Source of the DNA: Planktotalea arctica
Lineage (GTDB): Bacteria; Pseudomonadota; Alphaproteobacteria; Rhodobacterales; Rhodobacteraceae
Assembly: GCF_002105285.1 (NCBI RefSeq)
Contig: NZ_MUHR01000014.1
Location: forward strand, 1-64,000
DNA: 64,000 nt
Direction of reading: 5' to 3'
Both the position numbers and the translations under genes were made by a program. The notes under the pieces are model-generated. The model saw nothing but the letters and a program-made list of their open reading frames with translations, was not told where the DNA came from and searched no databases. Every line of letters starts with the position of its first letter. Within the stretch, counting starts at the first letter, position 1. Positions 37,110 through 44,761 of this stretch are shown here, piece after piece.

Positions 37110-37142
37110 GCCTCCGGCGGAAGTTTATTTGGGAAGATGAAG
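37110..37142 (+). repeat. Dispersed GATGAAG-type repeat carrying the betB ribosome-binding site
   Basis: GCCTCCGGCGGAAG at 37110-37123 followed by a GTTTATTTGGGAAGATGAAG-like end at 37142. On the transcribed (minus) strand the CCTCC becomes GGAGG, five bases before the betB ATG, so the repeat appears to supply the Shine-Dalgarno sequence of betB. It occupies nearly all of the 42-base betC-betB gap. Confidence 0.75.
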
Positions 37143-37147
37143 CTGGC

Positions 37148-38656
37148 CTATTCCCCTCTTGGGAAGCGTTGGCTTTCCTCGACGATATTGAGGTCCATGT
37201 GATTTCGCATGTAGCGTTCGGATGCTTTTTGCAGAGGCTGGTAGTCCCATGGGAAATAATCACCGTTGCGCAGCGCCTCGTAGACAACCCAGCGGCGGGC
37301 TTGCGAGCGGCGCACCTCTTCGTCGAAACGCGCGAGGTCCCAGCGTTGTTCAGACTTGGCACGCAGGGTTTGCAGTGTGCCTTGGTGTTCGGGCGAATCT
37401 GCAAGGTCGTTCAGTTCATGGGGGTCCGCATCCAGATCGAAAAGCTGATCGGGATCTAGCAAGCAGCGGGTGTGTTTCCACTTGCCGTAGCGCAGGCAGA
37501 CGAGCGGGGAATAACTGGCCTCGGCTGCGTATTCGATGGCAACAGGCGCGGTGCGCGGCACGCCTTGGCCCATGGGTTTGAGGCTCATTCCCTCAGTCCA
37601 CGGCATGATTTCTTCCATATCCACCCCCGCCAGATCGCAAAGCGTCGGACACACGTCGATGTTGCTGACGGGGGTCTCGATGAGGCCCGGTGCCATTTCA
37701 GGCGCGCAAATCATCAGCGGCACACGCGCAGAGCCTTCAAAGAAGGACATCTTGAACCACAATCCACGCTCGCCCAGCATATCCCCATGATCGGCGACGA
37801 ACATGATGATCGCCTCCTGGCGCGTCGCTTCCAGCGCTTCCATCACCTCGCCGACTTTATCGTCAAGATAGGAGATATTGGCGAAATAGGCGCGGCGCGA
37901 GCGGCGGATATCCTCGTCCGAGATGTTGAAGTTATCACGATCATTTGCATCGAGGATACGTTTGGAATGGGCATCCTGATCGGCGTAGGGAATCGGGCCG
38001 ACCTCGGGCATGAGATGTTCGCAATCCTCGTAAAGGTCCCAGTACTTGCGCCGCGCCACGTAGGGATCGTGCGGATGTGTAAAACTGACGGTCATGCACC
38101 ACGGGCGATCGTCCTTGCCACGCGCATAGTCATAAACCTTGCGGGTTGCATGATAGGCGACCTCGTCGTCGTACTCCATCTGGTTGGTGATTTCCGCGAT
38201 GCCGGAACCGGTAACACTTCCCATATTGTGATACCACCACTCGATCCGCTCGCCCGGCTTGCGGTAGTCCGGCGTCCATCCGAAATCAGGTGGATAAATG
38301 TCGGTGGTCATGCGTTCCTCGAACCCGTGAAGCTGGTCGGGACCGACGAAGTGCATCTTGCCGCTCAGGCAGGTTTGATAGCCCGCGCGGCGCAAGTGAT
38401 GTGCATAGGTCGGGATAGAGGACGGGAATTCGGCGGCATTGTCATAAACACCTGTGCTGCTTGGCAACTGGCCAGACATATAAGCCGCCCGCCCCGGCGC
38501 GCAGAGCGGGCTGGCGGTATATGCGTTCTTGAAGCGGGTCGAGCGCGCCGCAAGTTTCTTGATGTTGGGCGCGTGCAGCCAATCGGCGGGGCCGTCCGGG
38601 AAAAACGTGCCGTTCAGCTGATCAACCATAAAAATCAATATGTTAGGCTTACTCAT
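37148..38656 (-). CDS. betC: Choline-sulfatase
   Basis: Hydrolyses choline-O-sulfate to choline and sulfate, feeding BetA. The 502-residue type I sulfatase has the metal-binding opening PNILIFMVDQLNGTFFPDG, the C-x-P-x-R site PLCAPGRAAYMSGQLPSSTG near residue 54, whose Cys must be converted to formylglycine, and VADHGDMLGERGLWFKMSFFEG near 290. The C-terminal GDYFPWDYQPLQKASERYMRNH is typical of choline sulfatases. A formylglycine-generating enzyme is needed and is not in the window. Start overlaps betI by eight bases. Confidence 0.94.
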   Translation of the reverse strand: MSKPNILIFMVDQLNGTFFPDGPADWLHAPNIKKLAARSTRFKNAYTASPLCAPGRAAYMSGQLPSSTGVYDNAAEFPSSIPTYAHHLRRAGYQTCLSGKMHFVGPDQLHGFEERMTTDIYPPDFGWTPDYRKPGERIEWWYHNMGSVTGSGIAEITNQMEYDDEVAYHATRKVYDYARGKDDRPWCMTVSFTHPHDPYVARRKYWDLYEDCEHLMPEVGPIPYADQDAHSKRILDANDRDNFNISDEDIRRSRRAYFANISYLDDKVGEVMEALEATRQEAIIMFVADHGDMLGERGLWFKMSFFEGSARVPLMICAPEMAPGLIETPVSNIDVCPTLCDLAGVDMEEIMPWTEGMSLKPMGQGVPRTAPVAIEYAAEASYSPLVCLRYGKWKHTRCLLDPDQLFDLDADPHELNDLADSPEHQGTLQTLRAKSEQRWDLARFDEEVRRSQARRWVVYEALRNGDYFPWDYQPLQKASERYMRNHMDLNIVEESQRFPRGE

Positions 38657-39236
38657 CGCACGCCCTTTCCAACTCTAAATCAAGATAATCCAGCACCTGC
38701 CGCGCCGCGCCGCTTTGATCCGGCACGGCTTTCACGAGACTCTGGCGCAGATAAACGCCGTCGATGAGCGCTGCGATATTTGAGGCGAGCTCGCCCGCCC
38801 GCTCACCAATCAAAGGCCGCAACGCGAACACCAGGTTCGAGCGCAAACGCGCTTGATAGATCTTCAAGAGTCGCGTCGCATCTGGCACGGTCTGTGCCAA
38901 AACATAGAAATTCAGCCAAGCCGCAATCACGTCCGGGCGAAAGTTCGAGTTGGAAAACGACGCGCGCACAATCGCTTCCACCCGTTCCTGCGGCGTCTTC
39001 GCCATCGCCAAAGCGCCGCGCACTTCTGCGCCGTAAACCGTCAACGTATGACGCATAGCGGCCAGGAATATCTGCTCTTTGCCACCAAAATAGTGATGCG
39101 CCAAAGCGCTCGACATGCCCGCGCGCTTGGCGATCGCACCTACGGTCACATCCAGCGAGCCTTGCGCGCCAATCTCGTGAATAGTCGCTTCCACCAAGGC
39201 GGCGCGGCGTATAGGCTCCATTCCAAGCTTGGGCAT
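38649..39236 (-). CDS. betI: Choline-responsive repressor BetI
   Basis: TetR-family repressor released by choline. The 195-residue protein has its helix-turn-helix at residues 12-60 (EATIHEIGAQGSLDVTVGAI and KRAGMSSALAHHYFGGKEQI), and PEFx-like ligand-domain text such as RVEAIVRASFSNSNFRPDVI near residue 85, both close to BetI of E. coli and rhizobia. It is first in betICBA and diverges from choX; the 94-base shared region carries the predicted operator. It overlaps betC by eight bases. Confidence 0.92.
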   Translation of the reverse strand: MPKLGMEPIRRAALVEATIHEIGAQGSLDVTVGAIAKRAGMSSALAHHYFGGKEQIFLAAMRHTLTVYGAEVRGALAMAKTPQERVEAIVRASFSNSNFRPDVIAAWLNFYVLAQTVPDATRLLKIYQARLRSNLVFALRPLIGERAGELASNIAALIDGVYLRQSLVKAVPDQSGAARQVLDYLDLELERACDE

Positions 39237-39276
39237 GGCGACTCCTAAAAAACTTGCTTTTGCGACGATAATTTGT

Positions 39277-39304
39277 TTTTTATTGACCCGTCAATCAATA
39301 AAAA
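39277..39304. promoter_or_regulatory. Predicted BetI operator between betI and choX
   Basis: A perfect 10-bp inverted repeat, TTTTTATTGA at 39277-39286 and TCAATAAAAA at 39295-39304, encloses an 8-base spacer; within it TTGA-CCCG-TCAA (39283-39294) forms a second, nested palindrome. The ATTGA/TCAAT core resembles known BetI sites. It lies midway in the divergent betI-choX region, where binding could block both promoters. Confidence 0.75.
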
Positions 39305-39330
39305 TTCCACCAATTAGGGAGACTTCTTGA

Positions 39331-40254
39331 ATGAAACTCAAATCCACCCTTTCCGCGCTGGCCCTCATGGCTGCCAGCCCCGTCTTTGCCGATTGCGGCA
39401 CCGTCACATTCTCTGACGTAGGCTGGACCGACATCACCGCGACGACCGCCGCGACGACCACAGTCTTGCAAGCGCTCGGCTATGAGACGGACATCAAACT
39501 CCTGTCCGTTCCCGTGACCTACACCTCTATGGCGCAGGGCGACGTTGATGTGTTCCTTGGCAACTGGATGCCCACGATGGAGGCGGATATTGCCCCCTAC
39601 CGCGAGGCTGGCACGGTCGATACCGTGCGCGCGAACCTGACGGGCGCAAAATACACTTTGGCCGTTAACCGCGCTGCGATGGACCTTGGCATTGCGAGCT
39701 TTGCTGATATCGCGACGCACAAAGACGCGCTTGATGGCAAGATCTACGGCATCGAGCCGGGCAATGATGGCAACCGCCTGATCCAATCCATGATCGATGG
39801 TAATTCCTTCGGCCTGGAAGGTTTTGAGGTCGCTGAAAGTTCCGAGCAAGGCATGCTGGCGCAGGTCACGCGCCTGTCCAAAAAGGACGAACCGATCATC
39901 TTCCTCGGTTGGGAGCCACATCCGATGAATGCCAACATCGACATGGGCTACCTCACGGGCGGCGATGATTTCTTCGGTCCCGACCTTGGCGGCGCGACGA
40001 TCTACACCAACACGCGTGCAGGCTATGTGGCCGAATGCGGCAATGTCGGCACGCTTCTGGGCAACCTTGAATTCACGCTCGCCATGGAAAACGAGATCAT
40101 GGGCGCAATCCTCGATGACGGAATGGACGCAGATGATGCCGCCGCTGCATGGCTGAAGGCCAATCCGGACGCCTATACGGGCTGGCTGAACGGCGTGACG
40201 ACCATGGACGGCGGCGATGCTGTCGCTGCGGTCAAAGCCAAGCTGGACATGTAA
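39331..40254 (+). CDS. choX: Choline ABC transporter substrate-binding protein
   Basis: Periplasmic choline-binding protein, 307 residues, with a signal peptide cleaved near residue 20 (SPVFA|DCGTV). Aromatic cage-type residues and the pattern TFSDVGWTDITATTAATTTV, GDVDVFLGNWMPTMEADIAP and IIFLGWEPHPMNANIDMGY match ChoX/ProX-like OpuAC proteins; the conserved Trp residues would box the trimethylammonium group. GGGAG upstream of ATG 39331 supports the start. A strong terminator-like hairpin separates it from choW, so it is probably made in excess over the membrane parts. Confidence 0.92.
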   Translation: MKLKSTLSALALMAASPVFADCGTVTFSDVGWTDITATTAATTTVLQALGYETDIKLLSVPVTYTSMAQGDVDVFLGNWMPTMEADIAPYREAGTVDTVRANLTGAKYTLAVNRAAMDLGIASFADIATHKDALDGKIYGIEPGNDGNRLIQSMIDGNSFGLEGFEVAESSEQGMLAQVTRLSKKDEPIIFLGWEPHPMNANIDMGYLTGGDDFFGPDLGGATIYTNTRAGYVAECGNVGTLLGNLEFTLAMENEIMGAILDDGMDADDAAAAWLKANPDAYTGWLNGVTTMDGGDAVAAVKAKLDM

Positions 40255-40266
40255 GCTGGAAATACC

Positions 40267-40298
40267 GCGCCCCGCGAACACCTCGCGGGGCGCTTTTT
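40267..40298 (+). terminator. Intra-operon terminator/attenuator between choX and choW
   Basis: GCGCCCCGCGA at 40267-40277 pairs perfectly with TCGCGGGGCGC at 40283-40293 over a 5-base loop and is followed by TTTTT. It has every feature of a rho-independent terminator, but choW begins only 17 bases later. Partial read-through would give more binding protein than permease, a common design in ABC importers. Confidence 0.88.
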
Positions 40299-40314
40299 AT
40301 GTTGAGAGGCGCAT

Positions 40315-41151
40315 ATGCTCGATTGGCTCACAGAACACAAAATCCCTATCGGCAAAACGGCCAAGACGGCTTTCGACTGGCTGCAAGAGGTGGGCGAGCC
40401 ATTCTTTGACTGGCTCTCCGTTGTTTTAGAGGGCTTGATCGACGCGATCCTCTGGGTGCTGCAAACGCCCCACCCGCTATTTGTGATCGCTGCCTTCGCG
40501 GGCCTCACCTATGCGCTACAACGTTCTTGGAAAACCGCCCTGTTCATCGCGCTCGGCTTCCTGTTCATTCTCAATCAGGACTACTGGGAAGAAACCACCG
40601 AAAGCCTCACGCTAGTGCTATCTGCCTGTGTCGTGTGCATGGCCATTGGCGTGCCCATCGGCATCGCCGCCGCGCACCGTCCACGCCTGTTCAAGGCGAT
40701 GCGCCCCGTGCTGGACCTGATGCAAACGCTGCCAACCTTCGTCTACCTCATCCCCGCAATCGTCTTCTTCGGAATCGGCATGGTTCCGGGCCTCATCGCC
40801 ACAGTCATCTTTGTGCTGCCCGCCCCGATCCGCCTGACGCATTTGGGCGTGTCGTCCACGCCAACGCCGCTGCTCGAAGCGGCTCAGGCCTTCGGCGCGA
40901 CCCCGCGCCAGACCCTGCTCAAGGTGGAACTCCCCTACGCACTGCCGCAGATCATGGCGGGTCTGAACCAGACCATCATGCTCTCGCTTTCAATGGTCGT
41001 AATCGCGGCGCTGGTGGGTGCGGACGGCCTTGGCGTGCCAGTTGTGCGCGCGCTTAACCAAGTGAACACCGCCCTCGGCTTCGAGAGCGGATTTGTCATC
41101 GTCGTGGTCGCCATCATGCTCGACCGCATGCTACGTGTGGAGCGCAAATAA
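40315..41151 (+). CDS. choW: Choline ABC transporter permease
   Basis: Inner-membrane channel subunit, 278 residues. About six transmembrane helices; the ABC permease EAA loop reads PLLEAAQAFGATPRQTLLKV near residue 183, and MQTLPTFVYLIPAIVFFGIG near 138 is characteristic of ProW/OpuAB/ChoW proteins. The long hydrophilic N-terminus (residues 1-37) is usual for ChoW. AGAGG precedes ATG 40315. The stop codon shares a base with the choV start, giving tight coupling. Confidence 0.92.
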   Translation: MLDWLTEHKIPIGKTAKTAFDWLQEVGEPFFDWLSVVLEGLIDAILWVLQTPHPLFVIAAFAGLTYALQRSWKTALFIALGFLFILNQDYWEETTESLTLVLSACVVCMAIGVPIGIAAAHRPRLFKAMRPVLDLMQTLPTFVYLIPAIVFFGIGMVPGLIATVIFVLPAPIRLTHLGVSSTPTPLLEAAQAFGATPRQTLLKVELPYALPQIMAGLNQTIMLSLSMVVIAALVGADGLGVPVVRALNQVNTALGFESGFVIVVVAIMLDRMLRVERK

Positions 41152-42179
41152 TGTCCGCAGCCGTCACATTCGACGCCGTCAACATCGTGTTCGGCGACAA
41201 ACCTGAAACCGCGCTTCCCCTCATGGATGCAGGTCAGGAACGCCCCGACATACAGCAAAGCACAGGCCAAGTCCTTGGTGTACATGACTGCTCGCTTGAG
41301 GTTGAAGAAGGCGAAATTCTCGTGCTCATGGGGCTGTCGGGTTCTGGTAAATCCACGCTATTGCGCGCAGTGAACGGGCTTAATCCGGTGGTGCGCGGCA
41401 CCGTCAATGTGCGCGGCAAAAGCGGAATGGTGGATGTCACCAACGCCAGCCCCGCCGATCTGCGCCGCATCCGGCAGGAAAGCGTGGCGATGGTGTTCCA
41501 GCAATTCGGTCTGCTGCCTTGGCGCTCGGTGCGCGAAAATGTCGGGCTGGGTCTGGAGCTCTCTGGCATGGCAAAAGCAGACCGCAATGCGCAAGTCGAC
41601 AAACAACTTGAGCTTGTCGGCCTAAGTGACTGGGCCGAGCGCAAAGTCGGTGATCTGTCGGGTGGCATGCAGCAGCGCGTCGGCCTTGCCCGAGCCTTCG
41701 CCACCGAAGCGCCGATCCTGTTGATGGACGAGCCGTTTTCCGCCCTCGATCCGCTGATCCGCACCCACTTGCAGGACGAACTCCTCGATCTTCAGGCCAA
41801 GCTCGGACGCACCATCATTTTCGTCTCACATGACCTTGATGAAGCGTTCAAAATCGGCGGCCGCATCGCAATCATGGAGGGCGGGCGCATCGTGCAATGC
41901 GGCACGCCGCAGCAGATTTTCACCCATCCCTCAACAGATTATGTGGCAGAGTTCGTCGCCCACATGAACCCGCTTGGCGTACTGTGCGCGCGCGACGTGA
42001 TGTCGGGTGATCCTGTGGACAACTCAAATAAATCCGTGGACTCAAACACTTCGATCCAAGAGGTCATGCAACACTTCGAGATCGGTGAACAAAGCCTTAA
42101 CGTCACCGACAATGGCGCCATAATTGGTCAGATCACCTCTGCTTCGGTGATGAAAAAACTTCTTGATCCAAGGGCTTAG
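41151..42179 (+). CDS. choV: Choline ABC transporter ATP-binding protein
   Basis: ATPase of the choline importer, 342 residues. Walker A is GLSGSGKSTLLRAVNGLNPV near residue 62, the signature is LSGGMQQRVGLARAFA near 167, and Walker B ILLMDEPFSALDPLIRTHLQ near 186. The first 45 residues include a family-specific stretch with DAGQERPDIQQSTGQ, and the C-terminus has a single CBS-like unit (SNTSIQEVMQHFEIGEQSLN), which in related transporters tunes activity to ionic strength. Third gene of choXWV. Confidence 0.93.
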   Translation: MSAAVTFDAVNIVFGDKPETALPLMDAGQERPDIQQSTGQVLGVHDCSLEVEEGEILVLMGLSGSGKSTLLRAVNGLNPVVRGTVNVRGKSGMVDVTNASPADLRRIRQESVAMVFQQFGLLPWRSVRENVGLGLELSGMAKADRNAQVDKQLELVGLSDWAERKVGDLSGGMQQRVGLARAFATEAPILLMDEPFSALDPLIRTHLQDELLDLQAKLGRTIIFVSHDLDEAFKIGGRIAIMEGGRIVQCGTPQQIFTHPSTDYVAEFVAHMNPLGVLCARDVMSGDPVDNSNKSVDSNTSIQEVMQHFEIGEQSLNVTDNGAIIGQITSASVMKKLLDPRA

Positions 42180-42187
42180 CCCACCAT

Positions 42188-42208
42188 CTTCATCTTGCCT
42201 TTAAACTC
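42188..42208 (-). repeat. Divergent copy of the GATGAAG-type intergenic repeat
   Basis: The minus strand reads GAGTTTAAAGGCAAGATGAAG, a slightly changed form of the repeat found at 11.1, 35.6, 37.1 and 55.4 kb. It lies between the convergent ends of choV and the DMT transporter gene. No strong hairpin adjoins this copy. Confidence 0.55.
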
Positions 42209-42228
42209 ATTCAACAGCGGCAAGAGGC

Positions 42229-43131
42229 TCAGACCTTGGTCTCATGGCTCACAGGCGTGATCGCGCCGCGTTTCAAAACCGCCTCGCGCCATGTAATGAA
42301 CGTGACAGAGCCCAGGATCACGAAACCGCCGATCACCACCCAGATATCAACGCCCTCGCCAAAGGCGAAATATCCAAGCGCAACCGCCCAGATCAATTGT
42401 AAAAACGTCACTGGCTGCGTCACTGTCAAGGGCGCCGAGGCAAAGGCAAGCGTCATGGTGTAATGCCCTGCCGTGGCAAAACAGGCGACCGCGAACAGCA
42501 TCGCCAACTCGCCCCAAGTCGGCGGAATCCAGACCGCATAGGCCAAGGGTGCCAGCCCGATCGTCACCGTGATCGACAGCATCGCAACCACCACGGAAGC
42601 GGGCACCGCATCCGCCAACATCTTGGCCGTCAGGTAGGAAATACAGAACACCATCGCAGCCGCCAGCATCGCAAAATGGCCAATTCCGAGCTCGCGAAAG
42701 CCGGGCCGCAGGATGATCATCGCACCGACCAGTGCCATCAATACTGCCAACAAACGGCGCAGCGCGAGCGTTTCACCAAGGAAAAGCGCCGCCGCGATGG
42801 TGACATAAACCGGGGTGAGATAATTCATCGCCGTCACTTCAGCGATGGAAATCTGCGTCATGGAAAAGAACCAAAGCGTCACGCCAAACGTGTGAAACAG
42901 CCCGCGCACCGCAAACAGACGCCAGAGCCGCGGGGTCAATTCAACCCGCCTAAGCGCCCCTAAAATCGGGATCAGGAACACCAATCCCATGGCATAGCGC
43001 AAAAACGCGGCCTCGGCGGCGGGAATGCGCGGCCCGTTCAGCTTGACCAGCGCCGTAACCGCGACAAAGCAAAGCCCGGTCACCACCATCCAAAAGACCC
43101 CGACCACAGGGCGCTGCGCGTGTTTTTCCAT
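42229..43131 (-). CDS. DMT-family transporter (EamA, ten helices)
   Basis: A 300-residue inner-membrane protein with two EamA repeats and about ten transmembrane helices. FLRYAMGLVFLIPILGALRR near residue 44 and MTQISIAEVTAMNYLTPVYV near 92 are typical of RarD/YdcZ-like exporters; the second repeat has PLTVTQPVTFLQLIWAVALG near 235. Usually exports amino acids or other metabolites, substrate unknown. It lies between choV (convergent) and argO (same strand, 38 bases), but nothing proves a link to either. Confidence 0.82.
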   Translation of the reverse strand: MEKHAQRPVVGVFWMVVTGLCFVAVTALVKLNGPRIPAAEAAFLRYAMGLVFLIPILGALRRVELTPRLWRLFAVRGLFHTFGVTLWFFSMTQISIAEVTAMNYLTPVYVTIAAALFLGETLALRRLLAVLMALVGAMIILRPGFRELGIGHFAMLAAAMVFCISYLTAKMLADAVPASVVVAMLSITVTIGLAPLAYAVWIPPTWGELAMLFAVACFATAGHYTMTLAFASAPLTVTQPVTFLQLIWAVALGYFAFGEGVDIWVVIGGFVILGSVTFITWREAVLKRGAITPVSHETKV

Positions 43132-43169
43132 ACCGACGTCAGATCAAACACTTGGCAGAGTTGCAAGCC

Positions 43170-43775
43170 TCAGATCAAAAGCGAAAGTGCGATTCCCCAC
43201 ATGGTCGCGGCGATGATCGCGTCCAGAATACGCCAAGCGGCGGGGGTTGCAAAAATGGGCCCAAGCAGACGCGCACCAAAGCCCAACGCTGTGAAAAACG
43301 TAAAACTGGCCAGCGCAGCGCCCGCGCCAAAGGCGACCCTGTCCTCATATTGCGCCGAGATCGAGCCGATCAGAACCACCGTATCAAGGTAAACATGCGG
43401 GTTCAGCCAAGTGATCGCAAGCAAGCTCGCCAATGTGGATCTGAGCGAACTTCGGGCGCTCGCGCTCGCGTCCAAAACCGCACCGCCGCGCCACGCAGAG
43501 CGCGCATTCTGCAAACCGTACCAGAACAAAAACGCCGCTCCGCCGTAGCGCATCGCACTTTCGAACCATGGCAGCGCCTTTGCCAATGCGCCAAATCCCG
43601 CGACCCCTGCAAGGATCAGGATCGCGTCGGAAATCGCGCAGGTCAACACGATCGCAAGCACATGTTCGCGGCGAAGACCATGTTTCAGCACGAAAGCATT
43701 CTGCGCGCCAATGGCAAGGATGAGCGAAAAGCTAAGCGCGAAGCCGGGCAAGAAAGACGACAGAAACGTGGGCAT
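43170..43775 (-). CDS. argO: LysE/ArgO-family amino acid exporter
   Basis: A 201-residue membrane protein with six helices. FSLILAIGAQNAFVLKHGLR near residue 16 is the hallmark of the LysE/ArgO branch that exports arginine or lysine, and AITWLNPHVYLDTVVLIGSI near 120 is the second conserved motif. It is divergent from an ArgP-like LysR regulator, the usual arrangement for this exporter. Export is expected to be induced when basic amino acids accumulate, for example during peptide use. Confidence 0.88.
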   Translation of the reverse strand: MPTFLSSFLPGFALSFSLILAIGAQNAFVLKHGLRREHVLAIVLTCAISDAILILAGVAGFGALAKALPWFESAMRYGGAAFLFWYGLQNARSAWRGGAVLDASASARSSLRSTLASLLAITWLNPHVYLDTVVLIGSISAQYEDRVAFGAGAALASFTFFTALGFGARLLGPIFATPAAWRILDAIIAATMWGIALSLLI

Positions 43776-43833
43776 AGGGGCGTGTCCTCGGGTGAAGTTG
43801 CCATTGCTTTACGGCGCGGGCCAAATGAAGCCT

Positions 43834-43850
43834 AGTGAAAGAAATTCACT
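43834..43850. promoter_or_regulatory. LysR-type operator candidate between argO and argP
   Basis: AGTGAA at 43834-43839 and TTCACT at 43845-43850 form a perfect inverted repeat around five bases, giving the T-N11-A layout of LysR-family sites. It lies 18 bases before the argP start and about 60 bases from the argO start, in the 92-base divergent gap, consistent with autoregulation and control of argO. Confidence 0.6.
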
Positions 43851-43867
43851 TGAGATAAGTTTTACTA

Positions 43868-44752
43868 ATGCACTTCGACTATGATCAGCTGCGCGCGTTA
43901 ACCGCAATTTTACGAAGCGGCAGCTTTGACAACGCGGCCGCTGCGCTTGGCGTGACCCCCTCGGCAATCTCGCAAAGGCTCAAGGCGCTGGAGGAGCAAG
44001 TCGGCGCACGGCTGGTTTTGCGGGCCAATCCGTGCAGCGGCACACCGCTTGGCCAGCGCCTTGCGCGCCACGCTGAAGACGTTGCCTTGATGGAAGCGCA
44101 ATTGCTGCCCCAACGCAGCGGCCCCGCGCGCATCAGCGTGGCGGTGAACGCCGACAGCCTTGCCACATGGCTCGTTCCCGCGCTCGCCAGCCAGCCCGAT
44201 CTGCGCTTTGATCTAACGATCGAGGATCAGGATCATAGCTTGCGCCTGCTGAAGGAAGGCCGCGTCGCAGCGGCGATCACCACCCGCGCGCAGCCCGTTC
44301 AAGGCTGCGACAGTTTCGCTTTGGGGGCGCTGGATTATGTCGCCACCGCCAGCCCCGTATTCGTGCAGCGCTGGTTTGCCGACGGCGTTAACGCCGCCGC
44401 ACTTGCGCAGGCCCCCGCGTTGATTTTCGATCGCAAGGACGATCTGCAGCGTGCTTGGGCCTTGCAGGAAACAGGCGCCAGCATTGCATTAAGCGGACAT
44501 ATCATGCCCTCGACCCAAGCCTTCGTCGCCGCAGCCTTGGCCGGGATGGGCTGGGGCATGAACCCCGCCGCACTGGTAAAAACCGCGCTTGAGCAAGGAG
44601 CGCTGGTGGCGCTTGGAGGCACGCCTCATTTTCACACACCACTTTACTGGCAGGTGTCCCGCCGCCTCGCGCCGCAACTGGCCGGGCTCACGCGCGCTCT
44701 GAACAACGCCGCGAAAGTCGCGCTCGTTGCGCCGCGAAGCCAAAACAGCTAA
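43868..44752 (+). CDS. argP: LysR-family regulator, ArgP/LysG type
   Basis: A 294-residue LysR regulator. The N-terminal winged helix is FDYDQLRALTAILRSGSFDN and ALGVTPSAISQRLKALEEQV, with the ArgP-specific SAISQRLKALEEQVGARL. The C-terminal effector domain contains RISVAVNADSLATWLVPALA, very close in character to ArgP/IciA, which binds arginine or lysine. Divergent from argO. It should activate the exporter in response to basic amino acids. It is followed nine bases later by the glycosyltransferase-like gene. Confidence 0.88.
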   Translation: MHFDYDQLRALTAILRSGSFDNAAAALGVTPSAISQRLKALEEQVGARLVLRANPCSGTPLGQRLARHAEDVALMEAQLLPQRSGPARISVAVNADSLATWLVPALASQPDLRFDLTIEDQDHSLRLLKEGRVAAAITTRAQPVQGCDSFALGALDYVATASPVFVQRWFADGVNAAALAQAPALIFDRKDDLQRAWALQETGASIALSGHIMPSTQAFVAAALAGMGWGMNPAALVKTALEQGALVALGGTPHFHTPLYWQVSRRLAPQLAGLTRALNNAAKVALVAPRSQNS

Positions 44753-44761
44753 GCCCGACGC

